Assembly: GCF_007827045.1 (NCBI RefSeq)
Contig: NZ_RPFW01000003.1
Coordinates: forward strand, 868,001-932,000
Direction of reading: 5' to 3'
Length of the DNA: 64,000 nucleotides
Source of the DNA: Trebonia kvetii
GTDB lineage: Bacteria > Actinomycetota > Actinomycetes > Streptosporangiales > Streptosporangiaceae
The notes beneath the pieces were generated by a model. The model was given only the letters and a program-made list of their open reading frames with translations, had not been told where the DNA came from and made no database searches. Both the position numbers and the translations under genes were made by a program. Positions 53,103 through 62,195 of this stretch are shown here, piece by piece. Every line of letters starts with the position of its first letter. The first letter of the stretch is position 1.

Positions 53103-53623
53103 CGCTTCACCGCCCCGGCGAGCATGTCGAGCCGCGCCGCGGTGTGGTCGATCCACCGCAGGTCGGCCTCGAGCCGGTAGATGGAGTGATCGGCGAGCAG
53201 CAGGTCAAGGGGCTCGCCAGAGCGCTTCAGCTCGGTCAGCTCGCGCATCCGCTGCAGGTGGGCTGCCCGCTGGAGGTCGAGGTAGCGGTCCGCCGGGCGG
53301 TCGAGCAGCAGGGCGAGCACCACCTTGGCGAATAGCTCGCTCTGCAGGTCGGGTTCCGGCTCCGCGGGCTCGGCCAGCCAGCGCTCGACGTCGGCGATGC
53401 CGTCCTCGGTGATCACGTACCTGCGCCGCTCGGGACCCGCCCCCTGCTCAACCGGCCCGGCGACCGCCTTCCCGTCCCTGGCGAGCCGGGACAGCGTGGC
53501 GTACACCTGGCTGTACCGCAGCGGCTTACCGCGGCCGAAGAACATGTCGTAGTCGCGCTTGAGGTCATAGCCGTGACTCGGCTCTCGCTCGAGCAGGCCA
53601 AGCAGGGTCAGCGGAACACTCAT
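53099..53623 (-). CDS. PadR-family transcriptional regulator
   Basis: 174 residues from the ATG at 53623. The winged helix is typical (LTLLGLLEREPSHGYDLKRD, RYSQVYATLSRLARDGK, RRRYVITEDGIADVERWL). The C-terminal helix pair gives dimerisation. It heads a PadR-ATPase-FtsX operon with GTGA overlaps at both junctions. A 29-bp palindrome lies just upstream of the ATG, so it should repress its own operon, with release by a compound the transporter exports or detects. Confidence 0.93.
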   Translation of the reverse strand: MSVPLTLLGLLEREPSHGYDLKRDYDMFFGRGKPLRYSQVYATLSRLARDGKAVAGPVEQGAGPERRRYVITEDGIADVERWLAEPAEPEPDLQSELFAKVVLALLLDRPADRYLDLQRAAHLQRMRELTELKRSGEPLDLLLADHSIYRLEADLRWIDHTAARLDMLAGAVKR

Positions 53624-53626
53624 GCT

Positions 53627-53655
53627 CAAGAGAATACTCCAAGAGTATTCTCTTG
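53627..53655 (-). promoter_or_regulatory. PadR operator: 13-bp inverted repeat
   Basis: CAAGAGAATACTC (53627-53639) and GAGTATTCTCTTG (53643-53655) are perfect arms around CAA. On the minus strand the repeat contains TATTCT, a -10-like hexamer seven bases before the PadR ATG, so the mRNA is probably leaderless and the bound regulator would cover the promoter. Confidence 0.85.
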
Positions 53656-53676
53656 GAGAGTAGCTGAGCGGAAAAT

Positions 53677-54544
53677 CTACGGAGCACCGCCGAGCACGCT
53701 CTGCAGGCCCAGCCTATGCGCTCGGCCGACCCCGCTGAGCTGGTGTAACGTCCAGCCCCTCCCTGCCGGGTCCAGTGGCCGGGTCAGCTCGGTGAAGATC
53801 TCCGCCGCGCGGCGGTAGGACATCCGGGCCTGCCCGGTCATCCCGCACACGTCGGCGGCGACGGCCCGCGCCGGTGCCCGCCGCCCGGTGACGAACACCG
53901 GTCCCCACGTCCGTCCCGCGAGCAGCCAGCGCAGCAGCTGGCTCGTCCCCTCGCCCCACTCGATGCCCGCCGCGCCGGCCCGACCGTCGGCCCGGATGCC
54001 GGCATGGGGGCGTACCCGGTGCTGCCACAGGTCGAGGTGGTCCGCATCGAGCGCGAGCACGTCCGCCGCCGAGGCGCCTGAGTCGTGCAGCACCCGCCAC
54101 AGCGCGTGCTCCCGTAGGCTCACCGGCAGCAGGAACAGGGCACTGACCTGCTCCCCGGTCAGCGGTGCGCCGGCTGTGTCGGTATGTGAGTGCCGCAGGC
54201 CCGCGGTGGGATCGGCCCGCAGCCAGTCCTGGTCCTGCCACCAGCCGACGGCGCCGCGCAGCGCGGACAGCTCGCGGTTAGCGGTCCGCGCACCCGCCGC
54301 CGCGGTCCGCGCCGCGTACTCCGCGGCCAGCCTGTCCCCGGTGTCCGGGTCATCGAGGACCGCGAGCGGCAGCACCGGCGGCGCCGCGCCGGTCCCGGCC
54401 TTGCGGTATCGGCTTCCCGGCGAGCGGCCACGCCCAGCCGGCCAGCGAGATCCGGTACACCCGGCGCGACGGGCCGCCGATCGGCGCCTCCTCGAGGTAC
54501 CGCTCGACCGCGACCGCGTACTCCACTGGCACTGGCAATCCCAT
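53677..54544 (-). pseudogene. Frameshifted, C-terminally truncated tyrosine-recombinase-like gene
   Basis: The N-terminal part is read from the ATG at 54544 (EYAVAVERYLEEAPIGGPSR, SLAGWAWPLAGKPIPQG), and homologous text continues in another frame from VLPLAVLDDPD onward. The switch lies in a GC-rich run at about 54375-54390. The C-terminal domain is recognisable (SYRRAAEIFTELTRPLDPAG, GWTLHQL), but the text after HQL does not resemble the expected Arg-His box, and no catalytic Tyr follows. Even with the frame restored it would be inactive. It is a relic of an actinomycete integrase-like protein. Confidence 0.7.
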
Positions 54545-54635
54545 TCCCCAAGCATAACCTCTTTAAAATCCGCATTTACTGCGGCAGGAATCATAACGGG
54601 TTCGGCTTATTTGATTTATCCAAGCGACATTTGGC

Positions 54636-55924
54636 ATGGTGGTAGGCGTGAAATCGCCCGAGCCTAAATTCTTGAATTACCGCAGTAAATTCCCTGGCGA
54701 GAGGCTTGGCGTACTCGCCATCCGGGACTTCCGCCTCTTTTACGTCGGCTATTCGGCGTCGCTGCTCGGCACCGCGATGTCGACGGTTGCGATCGCCTTT
54801 GCCGTGCTCGGCAACGGCGGTTCGCCTACCGGGCTCGGTGTCGTGCTCGCCGCGAACATCGTCCCGATGATCGCGTTCATGCTCGGTGGCGGTGCGCTCG
54901 CCGACCGGCTCGGACGCCGGCCGGTCATGCTGGCCGCGGACGTGGCCAGGTGCCTGGCGCAGGGCGGCCTGGCGGCGGCGCTGTCACTCGGGCATCCGCG
55001 GCTGTGGCTGTTCGCCGCCGCCGCGCTCGTGGTCGGCACCGGCAACGCGTTCTTCCAGCCCGCTCTGTCCGGACTGCCGGTCGATCTGGCGCCGCGTGAG
55101 CGGCTTGGCGATGTCAACGCGCTGCTCGCCGTGGCGCGGCCCGCGGCGCAGATCGCCGGGCCCGCCCTCGCCGGGATCCTGATCGCGGCGACCAGCCCGG
55201 CCGCGGCGGTCGCTGCCGACGCGGCGAGCTATGCCGCGAGCGCCGTCGCGCTCGCCATGCTCCGCTTCCCGCGCACTGAGCGGCCAGCGGCCCGTTCCCT
55301 GCCGCGCGAACTAGCCGACGGCTGGGCGGAGTTCGCCGCGCGCGACTGGATCTGGGCGCCAACCGTTGCGTTCGCCCTGTTCAACCTGCTGACTTGGGGG
55401 CCGTACCTGGTGCTCGGCCCGGTCCTGGCCCGCGACTATCTTGGCGGCGCCCGTGCGTGGGGCACATCCTGGCCTGTTACGGCGCTGGCGCGATCCTCGG
55501 CGGCCTGCTCGCGCTCGGCCGCCGTCCCCGGCGGCCGCTGGTGGTCGCCAACCTCGCCACGCTCGGCTTCCCGCTGCCGCCGCTCGCCCTCGCCCTGCAC
55601 CTGCCGGCGGTCGCGGTGGCCGCCGCGGCCCTGCTCGCCGGCCTGGGCTCCGCGCTCGGCAGCGCGCTCGAAACGACAGTGGAGCAGCACCTGGTGCCGC
55701 CCGGGGTGCTGTCCCGCGTCGGGGCGTTCAACATGGTCGGCGCGTTCGCCTTCGGGCCCGTCGCCTTCATCGCCGCGGGACCCGCGGCGGCGGCCTTCGG
55801 CGCCCGCACGGTGCTCGGATTCGGCGCGGCCTGGGCCGTCCTTGGCACACTCGCCGTCTTCGCGGTGCCCTCCATCCGCCGCATGCCCTGGCCAGGATCG
55901 GGCTCGGCGCCGGGCACTGGCTAG
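54636..55924 (+). pseudogene. MFS transporter gene with a single frameshift
   Basis: The 5' part (from 54636; GTG at 54648 also possible) reads as an MFS protein: FRLFYVGYSASLLGTAMS, GGGALADRLGRRPVMLAADV. At about 55455-55466 (GTGGGGCACATCC) the frame changes and homologous text continues one frame over (ILACYGAGAILGGLLALGRR ... VGAFNMVGAFAFGPVAFIA) to a stop at 55924. A missing base restores an uninterrupted protein of about 429 residues. It is either a pseudogene or an assembly error. It overlaps the DinB-like fragment by four bases. Confidence 0.75.
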
Positions 55925-56151
55925 CCGAGCACCAGCCACTGGGTGCCGTCGGTCAGCTCACGGGCGGCGTCCAGGTGGCCGGCGTGGCAGGCGGTCTCGG
56001 TAATGACGTGCAGGATGGTGCTGCGCAGCGGCCGCGCGGGGAAGTCGTTGAAGAAGTCGGGCCACCACTTCGGCATCGCGTCGAGCGGCGTCGCGGCGAT
56101 GATCGCGTCGGCCTTGGCTATCGCGGATGACCGGTCAGACAGCGCGAACAA
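55921..56151 (-). pseudogene. C-terminal fragment of a DinB/DUF664-family gene
   Basis: The 76-residue frame matches only the last half of DinB-type four-helix proteins (AKADAIIAATPLDAMPKWWP, then TILHVITETACHAGHLDAA with a metal-binding His). Intact members have about 160-180 residues. The 5' part is missing because the MarR stop lies 12 bp upstream. Probably non-functional. Confidence 0.65.
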
Positions 56152-56163
56152 GCGATTACTCGG

Positions 56164-56748
56164 TCATTCCGGTCCTGGATCGGGCGTGAAGCGACTCCGC
56201 GACCGCGCCGCGGTCGCCGCGTCTCCTGCCACCGAATCCGGTGTGTGCAGCAGGCCGGGCCTGTCGAAGACCTGCATCATCCGGCGCAGCATCTCGTTGA
56301 ACTGCTCCTGCTCGCCCGGCTCAAGCGCGGCGAGCACCTTCGCCTCCTCGTTGCCTTGCGGGTCGAACGTGTCGAGCCAGGCCCGGCGGCCCTCCTCGGT
56401 CAGTTCCACGATGACCTTCCGCCGGTCGGCGGGTGAGGGGAGACGCCTGATGAAGCCACGCTTCTCCAGCGCGTCGAGACGGCCGGTGATGCCAGAGGGC
56501 GACATCTTGTGCCAGGCGGCGATGTCGCTCGGCGTCGCCCGGTGGCCGGAACCGCGACCGCCGAGGAAATGCAGGGTGGCGTACTCGTATTCCTCGAGGC
56601 CGTGCGCGGCGAGCAGGGCCTGCCTCGTCTGCTTGAGATGCCGCAGCACCATCTGCATCCGGGTGACAACCCCCTCGACCAGCGGATCGAGATCGGGGAT
56701 CTCCCGTTGCCAGTGCTCGATGTGCCGGTCGACGGAATCTTGCCGCAT
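56164..56748 (-). CDS. MarR-family transcriptional regulator
   Basis: 194 residues. The core is typical: LLAAHGLEEYEYATLHFLGG, recognition region TPSDIAAWHKMSPSGITGRL, wing RGFIRRLPSPADRRKVIVEL with the conserved DRR. It is divergent from an MFS transporter gene at 56834, the usual arrangement for a repressor that senses a drug-like or aromatic compound. An imperfect dyad (CAAC ... GTTG, 56769-56800) lies in the 85-bp gap. Confidence 0.92.
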   Translation of the reverse strand: MRQDSVDRHIEHWQREIPDLDPLVEGVVTRMQMVLRHLKQTRQALLAAHGLEEYEYATLHFLGGRGSGHRATPSDIAAWHKMSPSGITGRLDALEKRGFIRRLPSPADRRKVIVELTEEGRRAWLDTFDPQGNEEAKVLAALEPGEQEQFNEMLRRMMQVFDRPGLLHTPDSVAGDAATAARSRSRFTPDPGPE

Positions 56749-56797
56749 GACAGGCAGCTTAGCAAGCTCAACAGATATTGCGACAGTCGATATTTCG

Positions 56798-56827
56798 TTG
56801 ACAGATCTTTCGCTGGCGAATTATTGT
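56798..56827 (+). promoter_or_regulatory. Sigma-70-type promoter of the MFS gene, leaderless start
   Basis: TTGACA (56798-56803) and TATTGT (56822-56827) are separated by 18 bp. The MFS ATG is at 56834, seven bases past the -10 hexamer, so transcription should begin at or next to the A of the start codon. There is no ribosome-binding site, which agrees. Confidence 0.7.
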
Positions 56828-56833
56828 CGCGGC

Positions 56834-58120
56834 ATGGCGCATCCGCTCCGCAATAGGAACTTCCGGCTGCTGTTCACTGGCCGCGTCATCGACGGGCTCG
56901 GCGACTCGGTCAGCCCGGCCGCGCTGACCCTGGCGATCGTCATAGCCACCCGCTCATCGGGCGGCCTGGCGGTCGTGCTGGTCTGCTCGCTGCTGCCCAA
57001 GGTCGCGCTGCTGCCTCTCGGCGGTGTGGTGGCCGACCGGCTCGGGCCGCGGCGCGTCGCCCTCGCGGCCGCCCTGGTGTCCGGCGGCGCCCAGCTGTGC
57101 ATCGGCCTGCTGCTGCTCGCCGGGCACATCGACCTGCTGCTGATCGCGGTGGCGGCCGCGGTCAAGGGCGTGGCGTCCGCCTTCGATTCGCCGGCCACCC
57201 TCCCGCTTGTCGCGGGCACCACCGACGAGGACGGGCGGCAGGCCGCCAACGCGCTGATGGGCATCGCGAGCAGCGCCACCAGCCTGGCAGGCCCGGCCCT
57301 GGCCGGCGTGCTGATCTTCACCGCGGGCGCGGGCTGGGCCTTCGTGCTCGACGCGGCCACCTTCGCGGTCAGCGCGCTCACGCTGGCCCTGCTCAAGGTG
57401 CGACCGGTGCACGTGCCAGCGCAGTCGTTGCGTGAGGACCTTGCCGCGGGCTGGGCCGAGGTCACGGCGCGCACCTGGTACTGGACAAGCCTTATCGGCC
57501 ACGCCAGCTGGAACTTCGCGGCCGGGATGCTTGCCACGACCGGACCGCTCATCGCCGTCACCGAACTCGGCGGCAAGACCGTCTGGCTCGCCGCGCTGCA
57601 GGCGAGCGCGGTCGGCTACCTGGCAGGCGCCTTCATCGCCGGGCGGGCCCGGGTGAGCCGGGCCATCCTGGCCGGAAACACCGCACTGATGAGCTTCGCC
57701 GTGCCGCTCGTGCTGTTCGCGGTCGCCGCTCCCGCCTGGGCGGTGGTCATCGCGTACGGCCTCGCGATGGCGTGCCTGGGATTCCTTAACCCGGTGTGGG
57801 AGACGGCCGTGCAGCAGGAGATTCCCGCGGCGGTCCTGGCCCGCGTCTCCGCCTACGACTGGCTGGTGTCACTCGGCGCCATGCCGCTCGGCTACGCCCT
57901 CGGGCCGATCCTGGCGCGGGAATGGGGTTACACCTGGCCGCTGACCGGGGCCGCGATCCTGGTCCTCATCTCCCTAGCGGTCCCCGTTTCGCTGCCAGAC
58001 GTACGCAACCTGCGGCTGCGCCAAACCCCAGCAGAAGCAGCACCGCCAGAAGCAGCACCGCAAGAAGTACCGCCGCCATCCCCGCCGGCTGGGGCGCCGG
58101 CGGCCGGCGCCACCGCCTGA
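56834..58120 (+). CDS. MFS transporter under MarR control
   Basis: 428 residues from the ATG at 56834 (MAHPLRNRNFRLLFTGRVID). About ten to twelve membrane helices; the loop motif GGVVADRLGPRRVALAAALV is typical, as is PATLPLVAGTTDEDGRQAAN for macrolide-efflux-like/DUF894-type MFS proteins. The last 30 residues are a Pro/Ala/Glu-rich tail encoded by near-tandem GAAGCAGCACCGCCA units. It probably exports a compound that inactivates the divergent MarR protein. Confidence 0.88.
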   Translation: MAHPLRNRNFRLLFTGRVIDGLGDSVSPAALTLAIVIATRSSGGLAVVLVCSLLPKVALLPLGGVVADRLGPRRVALAAALVSGGAQLCIGLLLLAGHIDLLLIAVAAAVKGVASAFDSPATLPLVAGTTDEDGRQAANALMGIASSATSLAGPALAGVLIFTAGAGWAFVLDAATFAVSALTLALLKVRPVHVPAQSLREDLAAGWAEVTARTWYWTSLIGHASWNFAAGMLATTGPLIAVTELGGKTVWLAALQASAVGYLAGAFIAGRARVSRAILAGNTALMSFAVPLVLFAVAAPAWAVVIAYGLAMACLGFLNPVWETAVQQEIPAAVLARVSAYDWLVSLGAMPLGYALGPILAREWGYTWPLTGAAILVLISLAVPVSLPDVRNLRLRQTPAEAAPPEAAPQEVPPPSPPAGAPAAGATA

Positions 58121-58435
58121 CCGTGCCTGACCCGCCACGCCACGGCTGGCGGGTCAGGCGCGCGGCACTCGCAGGTTCATAGAACACGCAACGTAACACC
58201 ATGACTACCTAGGTGTACGGAAAACGCGCTGGGCAATAGTGGCGAAATGTGCCCGGCAATCCCTCTGCGGAGGGTGATCGCCTGCTAACAGAGCGACGCA
58301 GGCGAGGGCAGATGTTCCCGGCACTGTAACGCAGAGGGCACACTGGTGTTATCTGAGCTGCTCATATTGACTGTTGTCATGGCTGGTAGCCGCATAACCG
58401 GTCATTGACGACCGCCAGGTAGGAGAGAACCCCCC
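58121..58435. other. Intergenic region without a gene
   Basis: 315 bp between the MFS gene and the oxygenase gene. A TTGACT hexamer (58367-58372) and AGGAGAG (about 58421-58427, the ribosome-binding site of the next gene) are visible; no matching -10 hexamer, hairpin or small ORF stood out. Confidence 0.5.
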
Positions 58436-59488
58436 GTGTCATCAGCCGCCCTGCGCGACGGCATCCTCGCCGTGCCCGTGATCGATATCTCCAGCTTCCG
58501 CATGCCGTACGCCGACCCCGCGGCGCGGTCCGAGGTCGTCCGCCGGGTCGACGAGGCCGCGCGGACGGTCGGCTTCATGCAGATCACCGGGCACGGCATT
58601 TCGGAGAGCACGCTCACCGATTTCACCAGGGCGACCGACTCGTTCTTCGCCCTCGACGCGGCGGCCAAGGCCAAGTACCGCTGCCCGCCAGGCATCAACC
58701 GCGGCTACACGCCGCCGAAGGCGGAATCGCTCGCCAACAGCCTCGGTCTTGCCTCCGCCGCGGACTTGTTCGAGGCGATCAACGTCGGCAGCTCGGCGGC
58801 GGACTTCCCCGGGCTCGGCCTGCCGGAAGACGTCTACGCGCCCAACGTGTACCCCGCCGAGGTCCCCGGCTTCGAGGCCGCGGTCACGGCCTGGTTCGAG
58901 TCCGCGGGCCGGGTGGCCAGGACGATGGTGCGGATCTTCGGCGTGGCGCTCGGCGGCAGCGAGGACTATTTCGAGCGGTTCACCAACCATTCGATCGACG
59001 TGCTGCGCATGAACAACTACCGGCTGCCCGGGCCCGACGTCCAGCTGGAGCAGGACCAGCTCGGCATGGGCGCGCACACCGACTACGGCATCGTGACCGT
59101 GCTCTGGGCCGACCAGGTGCCCGGCCTGGAGATCCACGGCGTCGACGGGAACTGGCACCCGGTGCTGCCGGCCGGCGGCGCGCTGCTCGTCAACCTGGGC
59201 GACGCCACCGCCCGCTGGACCAACGAGGAATGGATCTCCACCCTGCACCGCGTCGCCGCGCCGCGGATTGACGGCAGGCTCGTACCGCGGCGGTCCGCCG
59301 CCTACTTCCACGACGGCAACATCGACGCGGTGATCGAGTGCCTGCCGAGCTGCGTCTCCGCGGGCAACCCGGCTAGGTACGAGCCGGTGACGGTGGGCGA
59401 GCACCTCGCCGCCAAGCTCGCGGGCTCGCGCGGCGGCCAGCTCAACCCGAACGCGACCAGGGAAGCGGCACGCCTGCGCCCCATGTGA
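58436..59488 (+). CDS. 2-oxoglutarate/Fe(II) oxygenase, isopenicillin-N-synthase-like
   Basis: 350 residues, GTG start with AGGAGAG upstream. The N-terminal DIOX_N region begins VPVIDISSFRMPYADPAARS and has VGFMQITGHGIS. The double-stranded helix carries the iron ligands His and Asp in MGAHTDYGIVTVL and the distal His in [17 protein letters not shown] supplies the 2-oxoglutarate Arg-x-Ser. The substrate is unknown; the family covers hydroxylases, ring-forming enzymes and ethylene-forming-like enzymes. Flanking genes do not form a biosynthetic cluster. Confidence 0.9.
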   Translation: MSSAALRDGILAVPVIDISSFRMPYADPAARSEVVRRVDEAARTVGFMQITGHGISESTLTDFTRATDSFFALDAAAKAKYRCPPGINRGYTPPKAESLANSLGLASAADLFEAINVGSSAADFPGLGLPEDVYAPNVYPAEVPGFEAAVTAWFESAGRVARTMVRIFGVALGGSEDYFERFTNHSIDVLRMNNYRLPGPDVQLEQDQLGMGAHTDYGIVTVLWADQVPGLEIHGVDGNWHPVLPAGGALLVNLGDATARWTNEEWISTLHRVAAPRIDGRLVPRRSAAYFHDGNIDAVIECLPSCVSAGNPARYEPVTVGEHLAAKLAGSRGGQLNPNATREAARLRPM

Positions 59489-59695
59489 CAGCGCAGCGCG
59501 GTAGCGCGGCGTGATACCGCAACCCGTTGTGAAGGATCGCGCGAAACGACGTGATGAGTCCGTCAAGAAGCGTGGTGAGGTCGTAGCCTGAGCGAAGCGG
59601 CCATGTCGTCGGGCGAAGGGTCAACGGAGCGGGTGCAGTTTTCTTCCGGGGGGCGGATCCCCCGCAGCCTCCGGGGCAGGTCGGGAAGGGCGACG

Positions 59696-61510
59696 ATGCC
59701 GGACAGGCAACCAGGCAGCGCTGGCTCGTCCGGCGCGCCCCTGCGGGAAACCGGCCAGCGAACCGAGCCGGAAGTCGAGTACGAACCCGGCAAGGAGACC
59801 CTCCAGGCAACGGCAGCCGACCGGGAACCGCAGCCGCTGTCCGAGTTCGACGCCGGACTCGAAACCGGGCCTGAGCAGGAAACTGAGACCGGGACCGGCC
59901 GGAGCAAGGTAGCGGCGGGCATCGCCCGCGGCGCGCTCATCATCGCGGTGCTCACCACCTGCTCGCGGATACTCGGCCTGCTGCGCACCGTCGTGTTCGC
60001 GCAGACGGTCGGTTCCGGCTGCCTCGGCACCGCCTACGTCACCGCCAACCAGGTGCCGAACCTGATCTACGAGCTGGCCATCGGCGGCGCGCTGACCAGC
60101 GCCATGGTGCCGGTACTCGCCAGGTCCGCGGCCCGGTCGTCGGATGACCCCGCAGCCAAGCAGCATGTCGAGCAGGTCTCCTCGGCGCTGCTCACCTGGT
60201 CGGTCGTCATCCTGCTGCCGCTCACCGCGATCATTGCCGCGACCGCGCGCCCGATCGCCGAACTGCTGAACCCGGTCAACCCGAACGCCGCGTGCCCGCG
60301 CGGCGACATGATTGACGCGACCACGAACATGCTGGTCGTATTCGCGCCGCAGATCCTGCTCTACGGCTTTTCCGTCGTCCTGTTCGGCTTGCTCCAGGCG
60401 TACCGGAGGTTCACTGGCTTCAGCTTGGCTCCGGTGCTCGCCAACGTGGTGACGATCACGTCGTTCCTGGTTTTCGCATCGCTCGACCACAACGCCACCC
60501 TGGCTCGGACCCCCCTCTCGGCCGAGCTCGTGCTGGCCGTTGGCACCACGCTTAACATCGGCATGCTGGTCATCGTGGCGATCCCGCCGACCTGGCGGCT
60601 CCGGCTGCGGCTGCGCCCGACACTGGTCTTCCCGCCCGGCGTGCTGAGCAAGGCCGGCGGCTTCGCCCTTGTCGGCCTTCTCGAATTCCTGGCGGGCGAC
60701 ATCTACAGCGTGATCACGATTGCTCTGGCCAACGGCCACGGCGACACCGGCGCGCTTGTCCTGGTCAACTACGAGACCCTTGTCTTCAGCTCGGTGTGCT
60801 CCGTGCTCCCGATCGCGATCGTGACCAGTGTCTTCCCGGTGCTGTCGGCAGCCGACGGCGACGCGTTCGACCGCACCTGCGCCGGGTCGGCGCGGGCGGT
60901 CGTGCTCATGTCCTGGCTCGGCGCGGCCGTGATCGCCGCGGTCGCGGTCCCCGCCGCGCACATCCTGGCCAAGGAACCCGGTCAGGTCACCCAGCTCACG
61001 CAGGGGATGCTGCTCTGTGCTCCGGGCGTATTCGGCTATGCCGTCATCGTCAACATGTCACGGGTACTTTTCGCGCTCGGCAAGCTCAAGATCGCCGGCG
61101 TTGGCTTGGTGGCAGGACCGCTGCTCCAGGCGGTACTCTCCGTCCCGCTCGTGCTGCTCGCGCCGCCCCGCCTGGTTGTAGCAGCGCTCGCGCTCGCCGG
61201 TAGCACCGGCATGGTCGCCGTCGCCATCCCGATGGTGATCGCGACCAGGCGGCTGAGGGGCCGCGCCGCCCTGGCCGGCGTGGGGCACGCGACGGCGGCC
61301 GGCCTCGCGGCGGGCGCCGCCGGCGCCGCCGCCGGCCTGGCGGTGACTCTGCTCGCGCCGGACGGCGGAAAGATCGCGCAGGCCGGCAATGGTGTGCTCG
61401 CCGCGGCGCTCGCGGTGCTGGTCTTCGGGCTGGTCGCGTACGCGCTCGACCGGGGTGACCTGCGTGCCGTGGCGGGCCGGGCGCGCCGCCTGGCCCGGAG
61501 CCTGCGGTAG
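59696..61510 (+). CDS. MurJ/MviN-type lipid flippase
   Basis: About 604 residues from the ATG at 59696, which has GGGAAGGG upstream; a frame from 59603 is possible. A disordered acidic N-terminus (about 70 residues) precedes about fourteen membrane helices starting ALIIAVLTTCSRILGLLRTV, as in MOP-superfamily flippases. Family-typical segments are NQVPNLIYELAIGGALTSAM and LYGFSVVLFGLLQAYRRFTG. It should flip lipid II or another polyprenyl-linked precursor. The main actinobacterial murJ usually lies near oriC with trxA/B, so this may be a paralogue. Confidence 0.85.
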   Translation: MPDRQPGSAGSSGAPLRETGQRTEPEVEYEPGKETLQATAADREPQPLSEFDAGLETGPEQETETGTGRSKVAAGIARGALIIAVLTTCSRILGLLRTVVFAQTVGSGCLGTAYVTANQVPNLIYELAIGGALTSAMVPVLARSAARSSDDPAAKQHVEQVSSALLTWSVVILLPLTAIIAATARPIAELLNPVNPNAACPRGDMIDATTNMLVVFAPQILLYGFSVVLFGLLQAYRRFTGFSLAPVLANVVTITSFLVFASLDHNATLARTPLSAELVLAVGTTLNIGMLVIVAIPPTWRLRLRLRPTLVFPPGVLSKAGGFALVGLLEFLAGDIYSVITIALANGHGDTGALVLVNYETLVFSSVCSVLPIAIVTSVFPVLSAADGDAFDRTCAGSARAVVLMSWLGAAVIAAVAVPAAHILAKEPGQVTQLTQGMLLCAPGVFGYAVIVNMSRVLFALGKLKIAGVGLVAGPLLQAVLSVPLVLLAPPRLVVAALALAGSTGMVAVAIPMVIATRRLRGRAALAGVGHATAAGLAAGAAGAAAGLAVTLLAPDGGKIAQAGNGVLAAALAVLVFGLVAYALDRGDLRAVAGRARRLARSLR

Positions 61511-61515
61511 CGATC

Positions 61516-62013
61516 ATGGAGGATGTGTACCCGCGGGACGTGGCGATCCGGCCGGTGGCGGAGAACGACCGGCCAACGGTGGCATGGCTGACCACGCAGC
61601 TGTGGGGTGCTCCAGAGGTTGTCGTGCACGATGATGTCTTCCACCCGGCCGAACTGCCCGGCTTCATCGCCGAGCGCGCGGGCCGCATCGCCGGCCTGGT
61701 CACCTTCGAGGTGCGGCCGGGAGTCTTGGAAATCGTCACGATCAACGCGCTCAACCTCTACCAGGGAATCGGCACGCTGCTCATCGAGGCGGTCCGCGCC
61801 GAGGCCAAGCGCCTTGGCTGCCATGAGGTCACGCTGACCACGACCAACGACAACGTCGGCGCGCTCCGCTTCTACCAGCGCCGCGGCTTCCGGCTCGCCG
61901 CGCTCCGGCCGGGCGCGGTGGACCGGTCGCGGCAGCACAAGCCGGAGATTCCGCGGACTGGCGATTTCGGCATTCCGCTACGTGACGAAATCGATCTCAG
62001 CTGTCCGGTCTAG
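61516..62013 (+). CDS. GNAT-family N-acetyltransferase
   Basis: 165 residues, starting 5 bp after the flippase stop, so co-transcribed. The acetyl-CoA loop is NLYQGIGTLLIEAVRAEAKR, preceded by beta4 VLEIVTINAL and followed by LTTTNDNVGALRFYQRRGFR. Such proteins acetylate amines of small molecules or proteins; the acceptor is unknown. Confidence 0.9.
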   Translation: MEDVYPRDVAIRPVAENDRPTVAWLTTQLWGAPEVVVHDDVFHPAELPGFIAERAGRIAGLVTFEVRPGVLEIVTINALNLYQGIGTLLIEAVRAEAKRLGCHEVTLTTTNDNVGALRFYQRRGFRLAALRPGAVDRSRQHKPEIPRTGDFGIPLRDEIDLSCPV

Positions 62014-62195
62014 TAAAGAGAAAATCAAAATCATTATCCCGAACGTATGCGTCAGACTCTCACACCCCACCTGCCATCTTCCGGCGCTGGAAAGCCGCTC
62101 AGCAGGCCAACCTCACGCAACGCGTCCGTGTGCGTGCTGTCCCCGGCCCCGGTCAATGCGCTATACAGGGATTTACCACTGTCCGAGGGAGCACG

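Noticed and set aside
53677-54544. Active prophage or integrative element
   Set aside because: The integrase-like gene is frameshifted, lacks the Arg-His box and Tyr, and no tRNA att site or phage genes are adjacent.
58436-59488. Beta-lactam biosynthesis gene
   Set aside because: The oxygenase belongs to a broad family and no ACV synthetase or other beta-lactam genes are near; the CmcJ-like protein encoded at 5328-6128 is more than 50 kb away.
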